Shown here in pieces: positions 40,901-53,432 of a stretch of 64,000 bases of DNA. Location of the stretch: NCBI GenBank assembly GCA_002049455.2, contig KV918959.1, positions 1-64,000 of the forward strand, in the 5' to 3' direction. The position numbers were made by a program, and so were the translations under genes. The DNA is from Porphyra umbilicalis. Lineage: Eukaryota; Rhodophyta; Bangiophyceae; Bangiales; Bangiaceae. Numbering within the stretch: the first letter of the stretch is position 1; every line of letters begins with the position of its first letter. Below the pieces are notes generated by a model. That model was not told the origin of the DNA and did not search any database. It saw only the letters and a program-made list of their open reading frames with translations.

Positions 40901-42700
40901 CTCCGTGGGGGAGGACGCAGGCGTGCATGCGGCCGAGGAAACCTCGGGCTCCTCAGACTCCGACTCCTCGGACGCCGCGGGGATTGCGGCGAGTAGGGCC
41001 GGCGGTCCATCAGGCGGCGGGGCGCCGCCCGCATCACCGGCGTCTCGCCACCCCGCCCGCTTACTGCGTGCCGCACCCCGGCCGCGAGGCCTCGCCGACT
41101 TGGCCTGGGCCTTCACCGCAAAGGGGGGGCGCCCGCGCGACAAGATGCGCATCGGCCAGGCGCGCCACGAGCCCGACTGGCCTGAGTTTGACGCGGCGGT
41201 GCAGCGCGAGGTCAACTCGCTGTGGGAGCACGGGACCTGGTACCAGACCGACCTCCCGCCGGGGAAGACCGTGACGGATACGGATATCCTCTGCGAGCGC
41301 AAGCGCGGCCCAGAGGGGGAGCTCGTCGGACACAAGGGCCGGTTTGTCGGGCGCGGCGACAAACAGACGTACCAGGTGGACTACACCGACGTCTTCGCGC
41401 CTGTGGCGCGCTACGCGACGCTGCGGGCGCTACTTGCGCACTGCGCAGCGTCAGGGCTGGTCCTCTACCAGCTGGATGTCGAGACCGCCTTCCTGAACGG
41501 GGAGGTCGACGAGGAGATCTACATCCGCCAACCTCGTGGGTACGAGCGCGGCGACAAGGGGAAGGTGTGCCGGCTGGTGAAGGCCCTCTACGGGCTAAAG
41601 CAGGCGGCACGCGCATGGCACAAGAAGCTGGACGCGATGCTAGGGGAGGCGGGTTTCACCCCGTGCGCCTCTGACCCGTCTTCTACAAAGGGGACCGCGA
41701 CGGAGTGACTGTCTACATCCTAGTTTACGTCGATGACCTACTGGTGGCGGGGGCCACCAACGCGGCCGCTATGTCGGCCAAGGCCGACATCACCACGGCA
41801 TTTAAGGCCCGGGAGATGGGGGAACCCACCTTCTTCCTCGGGTTCCACGTCGAGCGGGACACGGAGCGCGGCACCCTACGACTCGGGCAGCGGCAGTACG
41901 TGTATACCATCCTGGAACGGTTTGGGCTTGCTGACGCCAACCCAGTGCAGCTCCCGATGGGAGCTGGGGACCGGCTGACCAAGGACGGGGAGCCACTCAC
42001 GGCGGAGCTCCAGCAAACCTACCAGGAGCTGGTGGGCGCGCTGCTCTACCTGGCAACAGGGACGCGCCCCGACATCGCGTACGCTGTCGGACAACTGTCG
42101 CGGTACGTGGCCGCCCCCACGGGACAGCACCTTGCAGCGGCTAAGCGGGTGCTCCGCTACCTCAAGGGGACAGCCACGTTGGCACTGACGTAAGGGGCCG
42201 ACACGGGCGTCACGGGCTACAGCGACGCAGACTACGCGGGGGACGTCCCGACGCGACGGTCAACCACGGGATACATCTTCACCATGCACGGTGCGTCGGT
42301 GAGTTGGACGAGCAAGCGCCAGGGGTCGGTCGCCCTGTCAACCACCGAGGCCGAGTACGTCGCCGGGGCGATGGCGGCGCGGGAAGCGGTGTGGGTGCGC
42401 CGGCTGCTCAAGGACCTGACGGGCAAGGAGGAGCCGATGGACATGCGCATCGACAACCAGAGCGCGCTGGCCCTGATGCGCAACAACACGTCCTCGCAGC
42501 GGACCAAGCACATTGACGTGGCCTTCCACTTCGTGCGGGAGAAGGTGGCCGACAAGGTGCTCGTGCCCACGTACATCCCGACGGGGGAGATGGTAGCGGA
42601 CATGCTAACGAAGGCGCTCCCCATCGCGGCATTCACCGCATGCCGGGAGGCGGCGGGGCTGTCGGACCTCACCCTCTAGACGCCCGCGGCCGCGGGGGAG

Positions 42701-43265
42701 TGTTGTGGGCACGGGGGGGAGCAAGTACTAATTGCACCCCCGTGCCCGCGGCACCCGCGAAGTCCCCGCGGCTGGGTGGCGCCATCGGGAGGGCTGCACC
42801 CTCCCGGTGGCGCGGGGGAGGCTCCCCACTCAGGGAGCGCCGCGCGCCTGGCGGCGGCCGTCGGGGGAGGCGCCACCGGGACGGTGAGCACCACCCACGC
42901 CGGAAGCGGCCGAAGGCCGGGCGCGTGGCGGAGCGGCGGGGAGGCGGAGCGACTCAACCAGCGGCGGCTCCGACGCGTGGAGGGCGCTGGGTGTGGGGGA
43001 GCCCAGCCTGGTCTAGGCTCCTGGGGGAGCCGGGCGGGGGAGCCCGGCGGGGAGACGGGACCGCTAGGGGACGCTGAGAGGGCGGGTGCCTGGGGGAGCG
43101 GCCACGGCCGAGAGGGTATAAGAGAGGCAGGCACCGGGGACTAGCCCCGGCGCACGAGTGAAAAAGAACAAGCGTTGAACCTCTCTGCTCGACTTTGGCA
43201 CAGTGGGAGAGACGGCACGCCCGCGCACTCCGACTGCGCGCGCGTGGGACTTTGCGCTCACAACA
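42701..43265 (+). repeat. 3' LTR of the copia element
   Basis: 565 bp with the same ends and length as the 5' LTR. It follows a purine-rich tract (CGCGGGGGAG) and is flanked on the right by the GACGC target duplication. Confidence 0.95.
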
Positions 43266-44190
43266 GACGCGCTTGCGCTTGACCGCCTCGAGGGCGGGCG
43301 TGCTCACCGCGTTGGCAGGGTGTGTCGGGGGGGGGAGGTCGATAATCTCCCGGTGGCCGACCGCGACCGCGATGCACAGGGGCGTCTCGCCGGTGCAGCA
43401 CACGGGTGTGGGGTCGGCGTCGAGGCGAAGGAGTGCGGCGACGATGGGCTGGTAGTCTCGGCTGACCGCAAAGTGCAAAGCCGTCCAACCATCATGGTCC
43501 GTCGCGTTCAAGTCCGCTCACGCTGCAGCCAACGCCTCCACACTTGCGGCACCCCCGAAATGGCCAGCCACATGTAGCGCGGTCCAGCCGTCATCGGTCT
43601 TGGCGTGCACTTCGGCGCCCGCCGCCACCAGCGCGTCGACCGCCTCGGCCCTGCGGCTGCGGCTCGTATCGTGCAGCGCGGTCCACCCGTAATGGTCCTT
43701 GGCGTGCACGTTGGCTGCCGCCGCCAGCAGCGCGTCGACCGCCTCGGCCCTCCCGCTGCGGCCCACGATGTGCAGCGCGGTCGAGCCGCCATTGCACTTG
43801 GCGTGCACGTCGGCTCCCGCCGCCAGCAGAGCGTCAACCGCCTCGGCCGTTCCGCTGGCGCCCGCAAAGTGCAGCGCGGTCCAACCACCATGGCCATTGG
43901 CGTGCACGTCAGCTCCCGCCGCCACCAGCGCGTAAACCGCCTTGGCCCTCCCGCTGCCGCATGCCCAGGCCAGCGCGGTCGAGCCACTCTTGTTCTTGGC
44001 GTGCACGTCGGCGCCCGCCGCCAGCAGCGCGTCGACCGCCTCGGCCGTCCCGCTGTAGCCCGCGATGCGCAGCGCGGTCAAGCCACTCTTGTTCTTGGCG
44101 TGCACGTCGGCTCCCGCCGCCAGCAGCGCGTCGACCGCCTCGGCCCTGCCGATCCAGCCCGCACAGTGCAGCGCAGTCCAGCCGCGATTA

Positions 44191-45849
44191 AAGTCTGTCT
44201 CACTCTATTAGTCCTCTGAGAACCGCACTTTTTTTGGAGAGACCAGAACTCCGCCGCTACGACCGCAAATGACAAGCAGTCTTCACACAAGGGATAGAGA
44301 CCCCCCAAACCTTTTTACTGCAAGAAATGGTACACATTCTTTTGTAGGAAGCCCTTCAACGGCACACCTATGTCGAAAAGATACGGCTCAGACGCATCGT
44401 TTTCAGGCCTTCCGGCACACTGGGTGAGTCGCACGAGGTCACAGCACCGTTTCTCGCATTTGTCCCATGTTCATATACCTCGTGCATTCGAGTGCACTAT
44501 TCTGCGCAGCGCTCCAATCCCACTGGCCGAAGGTTGACGTCCGTAAAGAGTATGTCGAGAAGAAGCGTAAGCGTTTTGTTGCAGCGATCCCCTGGCATTG
44601 GGAGGCTACTTAAAAGTTCGCTCATCCAGAAGTGCGATCTCTTGCGCGACTTTTGAGATTCGATATCACGAGATCCGGCAGTCCATCGAGTCGCGCTCTT
44701 CGTCAGTAGCCAATGAGCGCCTGTGCATGGGAACTCCTAAATTAAATCCAGGAATGCCCTCGAAAGCCTCTCTGAGTGGCTCAAGCGCCATTGCACACCT
44801 ACCCCCCCACCCTTTCCCCGCCGTCCCTGTCGTGCCTCCCGCGGTCGCCGTCGTGAGGCAGCGTGTGTGTGCCACTGCACCTGTGGCCGAAGCGGACTAT
44901 TCGCTCCAGAAAAGCAACGGCGCCGCCGGGGAGCGCTATGCGGGGGGGGGGCGGGGGGAGGGTGGGGGGGGGGTTGGGGGAACAGCTTCTCCGCACAACT
45001 GCAGTTGCTTTGCGCCGGCGGTGACGAGCGTCGGGCCGGCGGCGACGAGCGCCGCACTGCATTTCAGCGCGGCGGCTGACGCCGCCGGCGACGGGCGTGC
45101 TCCAACCGCCGACGTGGTCGCGTGCGCCGCACCCGCCGTGGCAAGCGGCGTCAGCGCTACGGCTGCACCCGCCACTGCCGGGGGCGGCACTGCGATCGCA
45201 ACCGTATTCGCCACCGCGCCTACATCCACCGCCCCGTTGTCGACCCCACAGCCCGCACGGGCCAACTGCGCCGGCCCACCACCAGAAGGGCCCGAGCGTG
45301 GGCGGGTGGGGGGGGGGGGGGGCAGGGGACGGAGGCGGCACTGCGCTCAGACGGCGCGCGTGCCGGGGCGGTGGCAGCCGGCGCCGACAGCCAGGGCAGC
45401 ATGCCGCCGACGCCGGTGGGCGTCCAGCTGTGCACATTAGTCGGAGGCCGCTGCCAGTAAGTTGATATGGCTGACGCTTCTCAGATACTTGTTCTCCGTG
45501 AATTCGCTTCCCTTGGTCAGCTGTCACCGTCCTTGCTCCTTATCCGTGCGGCATCACGAGATCTCGCCCACGAGGCTGAAAACGTAACCTCCCTGTCCTT
45601 GCGTTCCTCCCGATTTGGCCAGTCATAAATCCGGTGCTGTCGAGAATCGGGCGGATCGGATGCCCCTGATCGATTCGAATGCGGAAGTGGGCATCAACGG
45701 GTGGGATGTGCTGCGCTTCGCGCTCCGTTTTTTCTTCTGAGGACCCGAGGGTCACCCTCTGATACGTCTACGAAGTTTGGGGTCGATTGATGTACATGCG
45801 TCGAAACCAGAGCCGTTTTTCCATAGGACTAATAAGATGAGATAGACTT
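44191..45849. mobile_element. 1.66-kb non-autonomous DNA transposon in the ankyrin gene
   Basis: 24-base terminal inverted repeats (AAGTCTGTCTCACTCTATTA on the left) match the right end (45826-45849) at 20 of 24 positions. TA flanks both sides (44189-44190 and 45850-45851); TTA is an equally valid duplication. With TA counted once, the host reads on in frame as an ankyrin repeat. Inside I find no transposase: an open plus-strand frame at about 44710-45440 is Ala/Gly low complexity next to G runs, and the rest is ordinary-GC DNA without long frames. A Tc1/mariner-type (TA) or PIF/Harbinger-type (TWA) origin is possible. Confidence 0.75.
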
Positions 45850-47186
45850 TAGTCTTGGCGAGCACATCGACGCCTGCACCAAGCAGCACCCGTATGGCCG
45901 GCGCCTGCCCGCCGCGCGCAGCCCAGTGCAACGGCTGCCACGCAATCTTGTCCTTTTACCAAGGACATGCTCGGGCCCGGTCTGCGCCCGCGGCAAGGAG
46001 CGCCTCCATCACCGCCACGTGCCCTCCCACGGCAGCTGCCCTACGGGAAAATTTTGCTGGATATCCAGCTTTTTTGGCCCCGGGATCCAGGAAAAAGGCG
46101 GATCCGGTGGCCTTGAAGTCCATTTCGGTCGGAAACAGAGGCCGTTCGACTGATCCAGAGGCTCGCTACAGCGAGCCAAACAGCAAGCATCATTCCAAGC
46201 CACCTGAGCGTGCCCCCACAATTGCAGCTGGTCAGAAAATCCAGGACCTCGGGCGGTCTGTGGCCCGACACGCGCTGCACATGAGGCGATCTTCCGCGCC
46301 GCAGTGTGTGGTCGAGATCGCCGGCGCGCTCGGGCAGCTTCCCCCCCCCAGACGCTCATTCCTGATGTGTGCCGCCCGCCCCCCCGTCGTTTAACGAGAT
46401 CGGCTGCTTAGAGCAAAGCCAACAATGTCCGCATCGAGCCGCTTCCGAACTATTTAAGAGCACCACGTAAGCAAACGTGTGGTTGTTTGATTGGGTGTCG
46501 AACTGGCGTCGAGTCTTTCCGAACTGATGCTGACAGAGGCTATGTACTTATCAAAAAAGGGTAGGCTACATTATTTCTATATGCGGAAATGAGAGCGCGT
46601 GTTGATGGTTGTGACCCTCCGAACTCAACCGGCCCAGACGTCCCAGTTGACTCTGCCGCGCATGTCGCGTGTCGATGAGCAATCGTAGCTGTGTGGAAGG
46701 GCGATCGTAGCCCGATCGTTGCTAAAAAATGTGACACGAAGCCTATTGGGAACAGAATCTGGCCTAAATGTGCGGTCATGGAGGCGATCGTCAAGCGAAT
46801 TGGTGCCTGGTTTATGATCACCACGTGTCTCAGGGCGATTCCTGTGCAGGGCGGCGATCAGAACGGTGACACGTTCGACCTCACTTGATCTCGGAAGCGA
46901 CGGCACGGACAACGTTGCTGGGGTAAGCGTGAGGCTGGGTCGGAGCAACGTACTACGGCCAATCAGGCCTGTTCAGTGGAGTACAGCGAGGGGCACACTC
47001 TCCTGCGCCCCGTCCTGCGCCCCATCCTGCGGAGATGACGTCCGGTGGCCTGGTAGCGAGGCTCCCGGCCTGATCGGCCACCCAGAGGCGTTGAGCCACT
47101 ATAAGCAGAAACAGGTCCACCAGCCGCATGGCACGACGTGGCGACGCGTTGGGAGCGACCGGCCCCCACGGGGCCGTCATGCAGTA

Positions 47187-50100
47187 CAGTCAATATCCGG
47201 TTATATGCGCTCCAGTTATATGTCACGTGCTATACAACTGGGAGGATCGCGATCGACAATTTCCACGGGATCCATCGACAGATCTCGCGATCGTCATCTG
47301 GCATACAGTCCAGACAGGAGGAATTGAATTACGTGATGGGTTTGTCGCCCAGTGGGCCAGTGGGCGCACCCGTCGATGTGGACCCACCGTCGTCGGTCCC
47401 ACCGCTGTCGACGCCACCGTCCCGGTCCCCACCATCGCCGACCCCACCATCGCCGACCCCACCATTGTCATCCCTACAGCGGTTGGCAAGCCACTTCGGT
47501 GCCCACGTCTCCCGACCGCCGGTTGGTCGGCAGTGTCGAGGCCCTTACGCAGGGTCTTCAAGCGTCGGGCCCGATCGCAGTGCACAGGGTATGCGGTTGA
47601 CACCCTACTCTCTCCGATTTGGTGGTGATCCCATGTATCAGCGAGTAATAGAGGGGTCCTGCCACTAGTCTTGATCACGCTTTCTTCTTATCAAGTTTTT
47701 TCTTTGGATTCTGTTTCCGATGGACGATTTGGGTGTTTTTGCGCTTCTCTTTGAGCTACTTCTCTTGGTCGCGTGTGCGAGTCTGTGCGCTTCTTTTGTA
47801 GTTATCCCCACCGAAGCTTCCACCGCCCAGGAGCGTCTCCGATGGCGCCGATTAAGTACTGTGGCCGCTTGGGCTGCCGCGGCCGCTACGGAGGAGGTCT
47901 GCCCAAGCCCGTCGCCAGCGACCGTCCAGGTCATCCGCGTTGCCGCGCAGGCGGCGAGCGCGGCAACAGCCACTGCGCTGGCACAGGATCAAGTGGGCCT
48001 TCCAAGTCTGCCGTGGGTGGCGTCGGCAAGCACCGACCACGCAGGTGGTGGAGGACCTGGAGGGCGGGATCAAGGCGCCGACGTGGCGCGCGGGCGGGGC
48101 GGGGACGGTCGTGGTCGAGGCGGTGCTGGGCGTGGCTGGGGCGTGGCAGGGCGGGGTGTCGAGCGCCCACGGTCGGGCGAGGGGCGTAAGCCCCGCACAC
48201 CTATATCTCTTGGTGACAAGCTCGCGCTTAGTGAGATTAGGGACGCTGGCCATACGTGGCCTCAAACCCTGGCCATTTTTCGGCTTAGCATCAGCGTGTC
48301 GGCGGCCCGAACCATTTACAAGAACAAGGAGGAGTTCAGGCGGCGGGCAGCTGCGTCGGAAGACCTGTCGGGGACCCGCCAGCGACGCTCCTACTTCGAA
48401 GCGGTCTCCCAGGGGTTATGGGATTGGTACCAGGCTATTCAGCGGGTGGGCGGGCGGCATCTACCGGTTTCGGGCGGTCTGTTGGAGGCTCGAGCACGTC
48501 GGATTGCGACGGAGCTTGGCGTTACGGGCTTTAAAGGGTCCCCCCATTTTATCCAAAACTGGGCTGCGCGCCACAACCTTCACAATGTGGCGCTGTGGGG
48601 TCAAGGGGGGTCCGCAGACGTCGCCGGGGCGGCGGCTCGTATCGCCGAGATCTGGTCGAAACTTGAGGCGTACCCTGCGGAGCGAATCTACAACATGGAC
48701 GAAACGGGTCTTTTCTTCCGGTGCATCCCTAACCGAGCTTACGTCAAGGCCGGTCAACGACGGCAGGCGCGGGGCACCAAGGCAATGAAGGCCAATGATC
48801 GTGTCACCCTAGTTTTGGCTTGCAATGCCACGGGCACCCATAAGATTCCTGTCGCCATGATTGGCAAAGCCAAGCAGCCGCTGTGCTTCAAGCCACCCCG
48901 TCGGCCGTGCCCACTACCGTACTTCTCCCAAACCAACGCATGGATGGATGGCGAACTGTTCAAGTCCTGGTTTGAAACCGTCTTCCTGCCGGCTGTGCGG
49001 GCCCGTACATCTCAGCCGGTGGCCCTCGTGTCCGATAATTGCGGGGCTCACGAAGAACTCGAGTGCGACAAGGTGAAGTTCATCCCCCTACCACCAAACT
49101 GTACGTCTATCTACCAACCGCTGGACCTTGGAATTATTGCTTGTCTGAAAAGACGATACAAGCGGCGGCTGCTGGACCTGGTTGTACGCGCTTTCGAGGC
49201 CAGCTCGGGCGTCCGCATGGCCGCGGGATCCGCATCCGGCGTCGAGGGGGGCGCACCCGCGGCGGGCTTGGCGAGCGCGGCCGGTGGGGAGACCCCACAC
49301 GCCAATTCCTCGGCGGGCGCGGACGGTGGTGGGGACGCAAACGCGGCAGCGTCGGCGGCCCCGGACGGTGGGGGAGGATCAAAAGCTACCGCCGGATCCA
49401 CACGCGGTGGCGGGGGGGCCGCACCCGCGGCGGGCTCGGCGCGCGCGGGCAGTGGGGGGGGCGCACGCGCACACGCCTGGGAGAGGCCGGCCGGTGGGGG
49501 GGGCCACGCGTGGACGCTTCGGTGGGCGCGCCCATACTACCGTTAAGTGCGTGCGTACCGGCAGGAGCAGATTTGGCGGCGGATGAGGCGGCCACCGCGG
49601 CCGGGATGGGCGCTGAGAGCTCTGTCGTGAGCTCCGCGGGCCCGGCGAGCCAAGAGACGTCTGGGGTCCGCCGGTGGCTTACGGTGGACGGTTGGTGGCC
49701 AGCAATCGCTAGCCACTCAGAAGACGCGGTGAGCGCGGCGCGCCCCACGGCGCCCAATGCGGCATCCAGCGCGGCGCGGCGCGCAGCGCGGCTGGAGGTG
49801 CGGCGGGCCGCTCGCCGCCAGATGCAGGTGGCGCGGCGGGCAGCGCGATTGGAGGTGCGGCGGGCCGCTCGCCACCAAGAACAGGCGGCGCGGCTTGCGG
49901 CTCAGAATCTATCATCAGCTGCTGCAGTGAGCGGCAACAACACACCTGCGGCTGCGGCCGGCCCGGGTATCTGGGGCTTGCCATCCGATTGGCCCGCCGC
50001 CCCAGATTCGTCCCAGCCGAAGCGCCGTCGCCACACACGCGCCAGCGCACGAAGCGCCGAGATCCGCGGTGTCAGGGACGGCGCCGGCGCTCATTTACAA

Positions 50101-50982
50101 GACGCGTCGGAGATTCTCCTGGCGGAATGGGAAGCGGTTGCACCTTCAACAATCGCCCATTGCTGGGTCAAATCAACCATTTTGCCAGCTGGAGTTGCCA
50201 TGGACGTGACCGCCTTGCACGGTGAGTATCGAGGCTCCTCGCGTGCTTTGGGTACCGATGTGGATGCTGTGGTTTCATTGATGGGCGGTTGTACTTTTGG
50301 TTCCCAATCTTTTAGGGACACCCCAACCGCGGCAAGGGAGATGGCAGTACAGAACTGGCTGACGGCGGAGGAGGATGAGGGTGTGCTGGCTGCCACGGCG
50401 GACCGGATTGCGTCCGACGAGGGCGGGGAAGGCGATGCCACTCAAGGCAGCGGGAACGACGCCTCGGACGGCAAGGATAGCGGGGACTCGGACGGCGGGG
50501 GGAGTGATTCGTCCGACGGTGAGGGGAGTGATGACTCGGACAGCGGGGATGGTGATGACTCGGACACGGAAGCGAGTGAGGACGTGGCGGACAGCAACGA
50601 CGAATGATGTGTTGGTGCCCATTGTCGTGCCCTTCGTACTCTTTTTCCGAGAAAAAAAACTGATCGTACTCCTGCCCGTACCAAGTCGAATGGTTGCAAG
50701 CTCGGGGCTGCTTAGACTTGGTGTCGGATCGTGTCGCAAGAGGACACGAGTCTGGAACTCGGTGTCTTATCAAATCCGTATTTGATTACCCCCTCACGTG
50801 ATCGACCGACTGAACAGGCCTTTCAATCCTGCGATCAAGAGCCCCAATAGCCCCTTTCTCGGTCAAAATGGCAGCGATCGGAAGTGAAACGAGAACGCCT
50901 CGCCGTGGTGCGCCGCGAGAATGCATTGCTGGCACGGGGGCTACAAAGTGCGCAAGGGTGCCATATAAGCGGATAGTGACTG
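47187..50982 (+). mobile_element. 3.8-kb pogo/Tigger-like DNA transposon, nested
   Basis: Inverted ends CAGTCAATATCCGGTTATAT (47187 on) and, reverse-complemented, CAGTCACTATCCGCTTATAT (ending 50982), flanked by TA at 47185-47186 and 50983-50984. Start with CAGT and TA target sites are typical of pogo elements. It carries one transposase gene. It sits inside the CCCTAC-ended element and must be younger than it. A short derivative with related ends lies at 60914-61468. Confidence 0.85.
47720..50607 (+). CDS. Pogo/Tigger/Jerky-type DDE transposase, one frame change
   Basis: Transposase of the nested pogo-like element. After a low-complexity start come a CENP-B-type helix-turn-helix (SLGDKLALSEIRDAG, then AARTIYKNKEEF), a second Tc5/CENP-B DNA-binding segment (PHFIQNWAARHNL), and a DDE_1 catalytic core with MDETGLFF (Asp near 48698), LVSDNCGAH (Asp 49034) and PLDLGIIACLKRRYK (Asp 49124); 29 residues separate the last two acids, as in pogo. 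A Gly/Ala repeat linker (about 49200-49540) follows. The C-terminal part (ILLAEWEAV, TIAHCWVKSTIL, then an acidic Asp/Ser tail ending DSNDE at 50607) is in another frame; the switch coincides with a G run near 49495-49504. The 47720 start is the first ATG in frame, but the N-terminal 150 residues are uncertain. Confidence 0.85.
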
Positions 50983-52888
50983 TACATGCGAACCTCGACA
51001 GTGCTCAGCACGCGGCACGCTTGCAAAAGTGGTCTTGCTGGTGTGTCTACGGCTCGTTATGCGGCCTCGAACGAGGCTGTGTCAAATATGAGTGGTCTTA
51101 AGTGACTGCTCTTGTACCAGCGTCGACGTCCGACAGATTGTTCGCAGAGATCGATGCACGGCAGCGAAGCGCACGCCACTCACCTGCGATGTCACACGAT
51201 GACTAGTTTAGCTTGGGTGATGTTTGACCGGGGCTGGTCGCGCGATGGGGCACGAATCACCCAGGGCCGCCGACGGCCCAGCACCAAACCCTCGGTGCGA
51301 TCAAGAATGTCACACGTGGTGACCATCACGATCGTCTCGGAGCCCTCCTGAGCCACTGACAGCGCTCCATTTCGTCTAAAACGGGCCGGCCCCGTTCGGA
51401 CCGGTCGGTAATCGGCCTCTGACGTCCCCAAATCTGGCTTCTATGAGGAAGCCCACCCTTGATTCGCGACTGCCTCTGAACTCACCTCTGGGTTATCCGG
51501 TTGGACTTATCTCGGCGCTGTAAATCGTTTCTGGCCCGTTTGCGGAAGTTCTGCATACGGGACGTTGTCGGTGGTGCTAGTTTCCGCATATGGTGCCACG
51601 TTACACACGTGGGGACACGTGGTCCATATTTTTACGATAATCGACATTGTTGGGATTGCTCTTATGCGCCGTTGCAACAGCGCTCGCTGCCAGCACCACC
51701 GTACCGCTCAGTTCTCGACCGGATCTTGGTCGTCCGCCCCCCCCCCCGCGCACATCTGTTGTCCCCGTCTTTGCCGCTGTCCCAGGCACGTATCCCCCCC
51801 CCTTGCTTCCTTGGAGCGTGCCCTATGTGAAGGTATGTGGACGCATGTGAGACGTTTTGCTGTGATTTTTTTTATGCCAACCTTTGAGCTGGATATGTTC
51901 GGGGGGACGGCAGGGGGGGACGGGAGAGAGGCGCGGGAGGAGTACGAGGGAGGTGGAAGAGGAGAGGGGATGGAGACAGGGGACGGGGGCATCTCGCGCT
52001 GCGCCGCGTCCGCACCATCGGCGTACAGCCGGACGCCGCCCCCGCGACCTCTCCCGTCGGATTGGCCCATTTGGACGCCGCCGTCACGACCACCCGCTTC
52101 ACGACCACCCAGATCCCTCTCCGTTGGAGGGGTGAGTAAGTGGGGAGTGTCCGACTGCCGGGTCGTTTTGTCTGAACTGGCCACTGACCTGTACACGCCG
52201 CTCTGCACTTCGCTCTGTTTCTGCACCTTATTCTCTGCTATGGTGTTTACCGTATGTTCCTGTACTTTTTCTGTCTACATCTGTCTGCTCTTCTTGTGCC
52301 TTGCCTTTTCTTTGCAGGGGGGGGAAGCGGGTGGGGGCTCGGGGCGTTCGTGCCGCTCGCTTCACCGGCTCATGTGAATTTCCACTTGCTTGATTGCACT
52401 TGACTGTAGGTTCACATGTCAGCACTAATAAATACCATTCAAATCAACTACTATAAGCAACAGTGTCAGAGGGCGCAGAGAACCAATCAGGTGTGTGCGT
52501 ACAGTGAAGTAAGGAGCGTTGTGGGCCAACCAAAGTGCAACCTGATCCAGCTTTTTTCCTGCATCCCTGACGACGGGAGGGCCCCCGCGACCGGAATACG
52601 GCCGGTCGACTTTGAGCCTACAGACGGAAATATTTCTCCTGTGAGTGTCAGATCGGCGCTTTTCAAAAAGGCTGGATATCCAGGAAAAGTTCCCCGTAGG
52701 GCAGCCCAATGCAGGGCCGTGTCCCCCTTGTCCGATGTCGCCCCCGCCGGCACGCCGCCTCTGAGCATTGCCTTTACGGCGGGCGCTTCCCCCCGGCGGG
52801 CGACCTCGTGCATCGCGGGCAGCTCGCCGCCACGCCAGGCATACGGCACTGCGGCAGGGTCGTCGCCCTACGGTAACAGATGCGCGAT

Positions 52889-52910
52889 AAAACCGCGATA
52901 TCGCGGTTTT
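52889..52910. repeat. 22-bp perfect palindrome beside the Tnp2 element end
   Basis: AAAACCGCGA followed by its exact reverse complement TCGCGGTTTT. It lies at the same position, relative to the end, as the GATATC-centred palindromes of the neighbouring CCCTAC element, and is a candidate transposase-binding site. Confidence 0.9.
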
Positions 52911-53432
52911 CCCACGGGCGAACAGGGGTCTGAACGAGTCTTGGTCGGATCGCTGGGTCCTGACAGTGCAAGATGGCTTCTCGGATGCCTTCATGAGTTC
53001 TGATTGGCTTTCCACAAAGTTCGCAGCTCCTGTTCTGATAGCTTCTCGAAGCGACTTGAAGCATCCAATCGTGTTCCGGAAGCCTCCTTAAACATCTAGT
53101 GCCATCCAATCAGGAGTCGTGCACCCTTCCATAATCAGCGTTTGCCCGTGTGGCTCCATTACCAAGACCTCATCGCAGCGCAGCGACAAGCCTTGGGCTG
53201 CACAGACGGCACACCTTGTCTCGGCCTTTCCCGATGCCCAGGCTATTTTATGGCACCAAGCAGAGGCCTTCGGTCAACCACCAACCTCTCCACCAGAGTC
53301 ACTGCGCCTGCCCTTCCTCCCCCCCCCCCCCCCCGCCCAGCACGGCTGACGCCCCCCCCCTCCCCGCCCCTCCGCCCTACCATTCGTTCCATCCCCCCTC
53401 CTCCCTCCCCCCTCCTCCTTGCAGCCGGCCAA

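Larger units (their letters stand above)
37388..43265 (+). mobile_element. Copia (Ty1-type) LTR retrotransposon
   Basis: A 5.88-kb copia element in the ankyrin gene, on the opposite strand to it. Identical-looking 565-bp LTRs (TGTTG...CAACA) bound it, with a 5-bp target duplication GACGC at 37383-37387 and 43266-43270. A probable primer-binding site follows the left LTR, and a purine-rich tract precedes the right one. Parts in order: gag-like region from about 38200 with a CCHC zinc knuckle near 39020; aspartic protease (DSGASHH) near 39370; integrase about 39770-40600; reverse transcriptase about 41130-42150 (YVDDLL); RNase H about 42200-42650. Integrase before RT places it in copia. Matching LTRs point to a recent insertion. 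The coding region appears interrupted in about three places, so it looks broken, though recently so. Confidence 0.95.
46041..52701. mobile_element. 6.66-kb DNA transposon with CCCTAC ends (CACTA-like), non-autonomous
   Basis: Ends are CCCTACGGGAAAATTTTGCT on the left and, on the other strand, CCCTACGGGGAACTTTTCCT on the right. Each is followed by the palindrome CTGGATATCCAG at the same distance (46059-46070 and 52672-52683, 18 bases in) and then a T run. The flanking triplets CTG (46038-46040) and CAG (52702-52704) may be a 3-bp duplication with one change. The same CCCTAC start is shared with the Tnp2 element next door, suggesting the same transposase moves both. Its own DNA (about 2.9 kb once the nested pogo-like element is set aside) shows no transposase. 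51700-52380 has short Pro/Ser-rich frames and a C-run; nothing is recognised. Confidence 0.75.
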
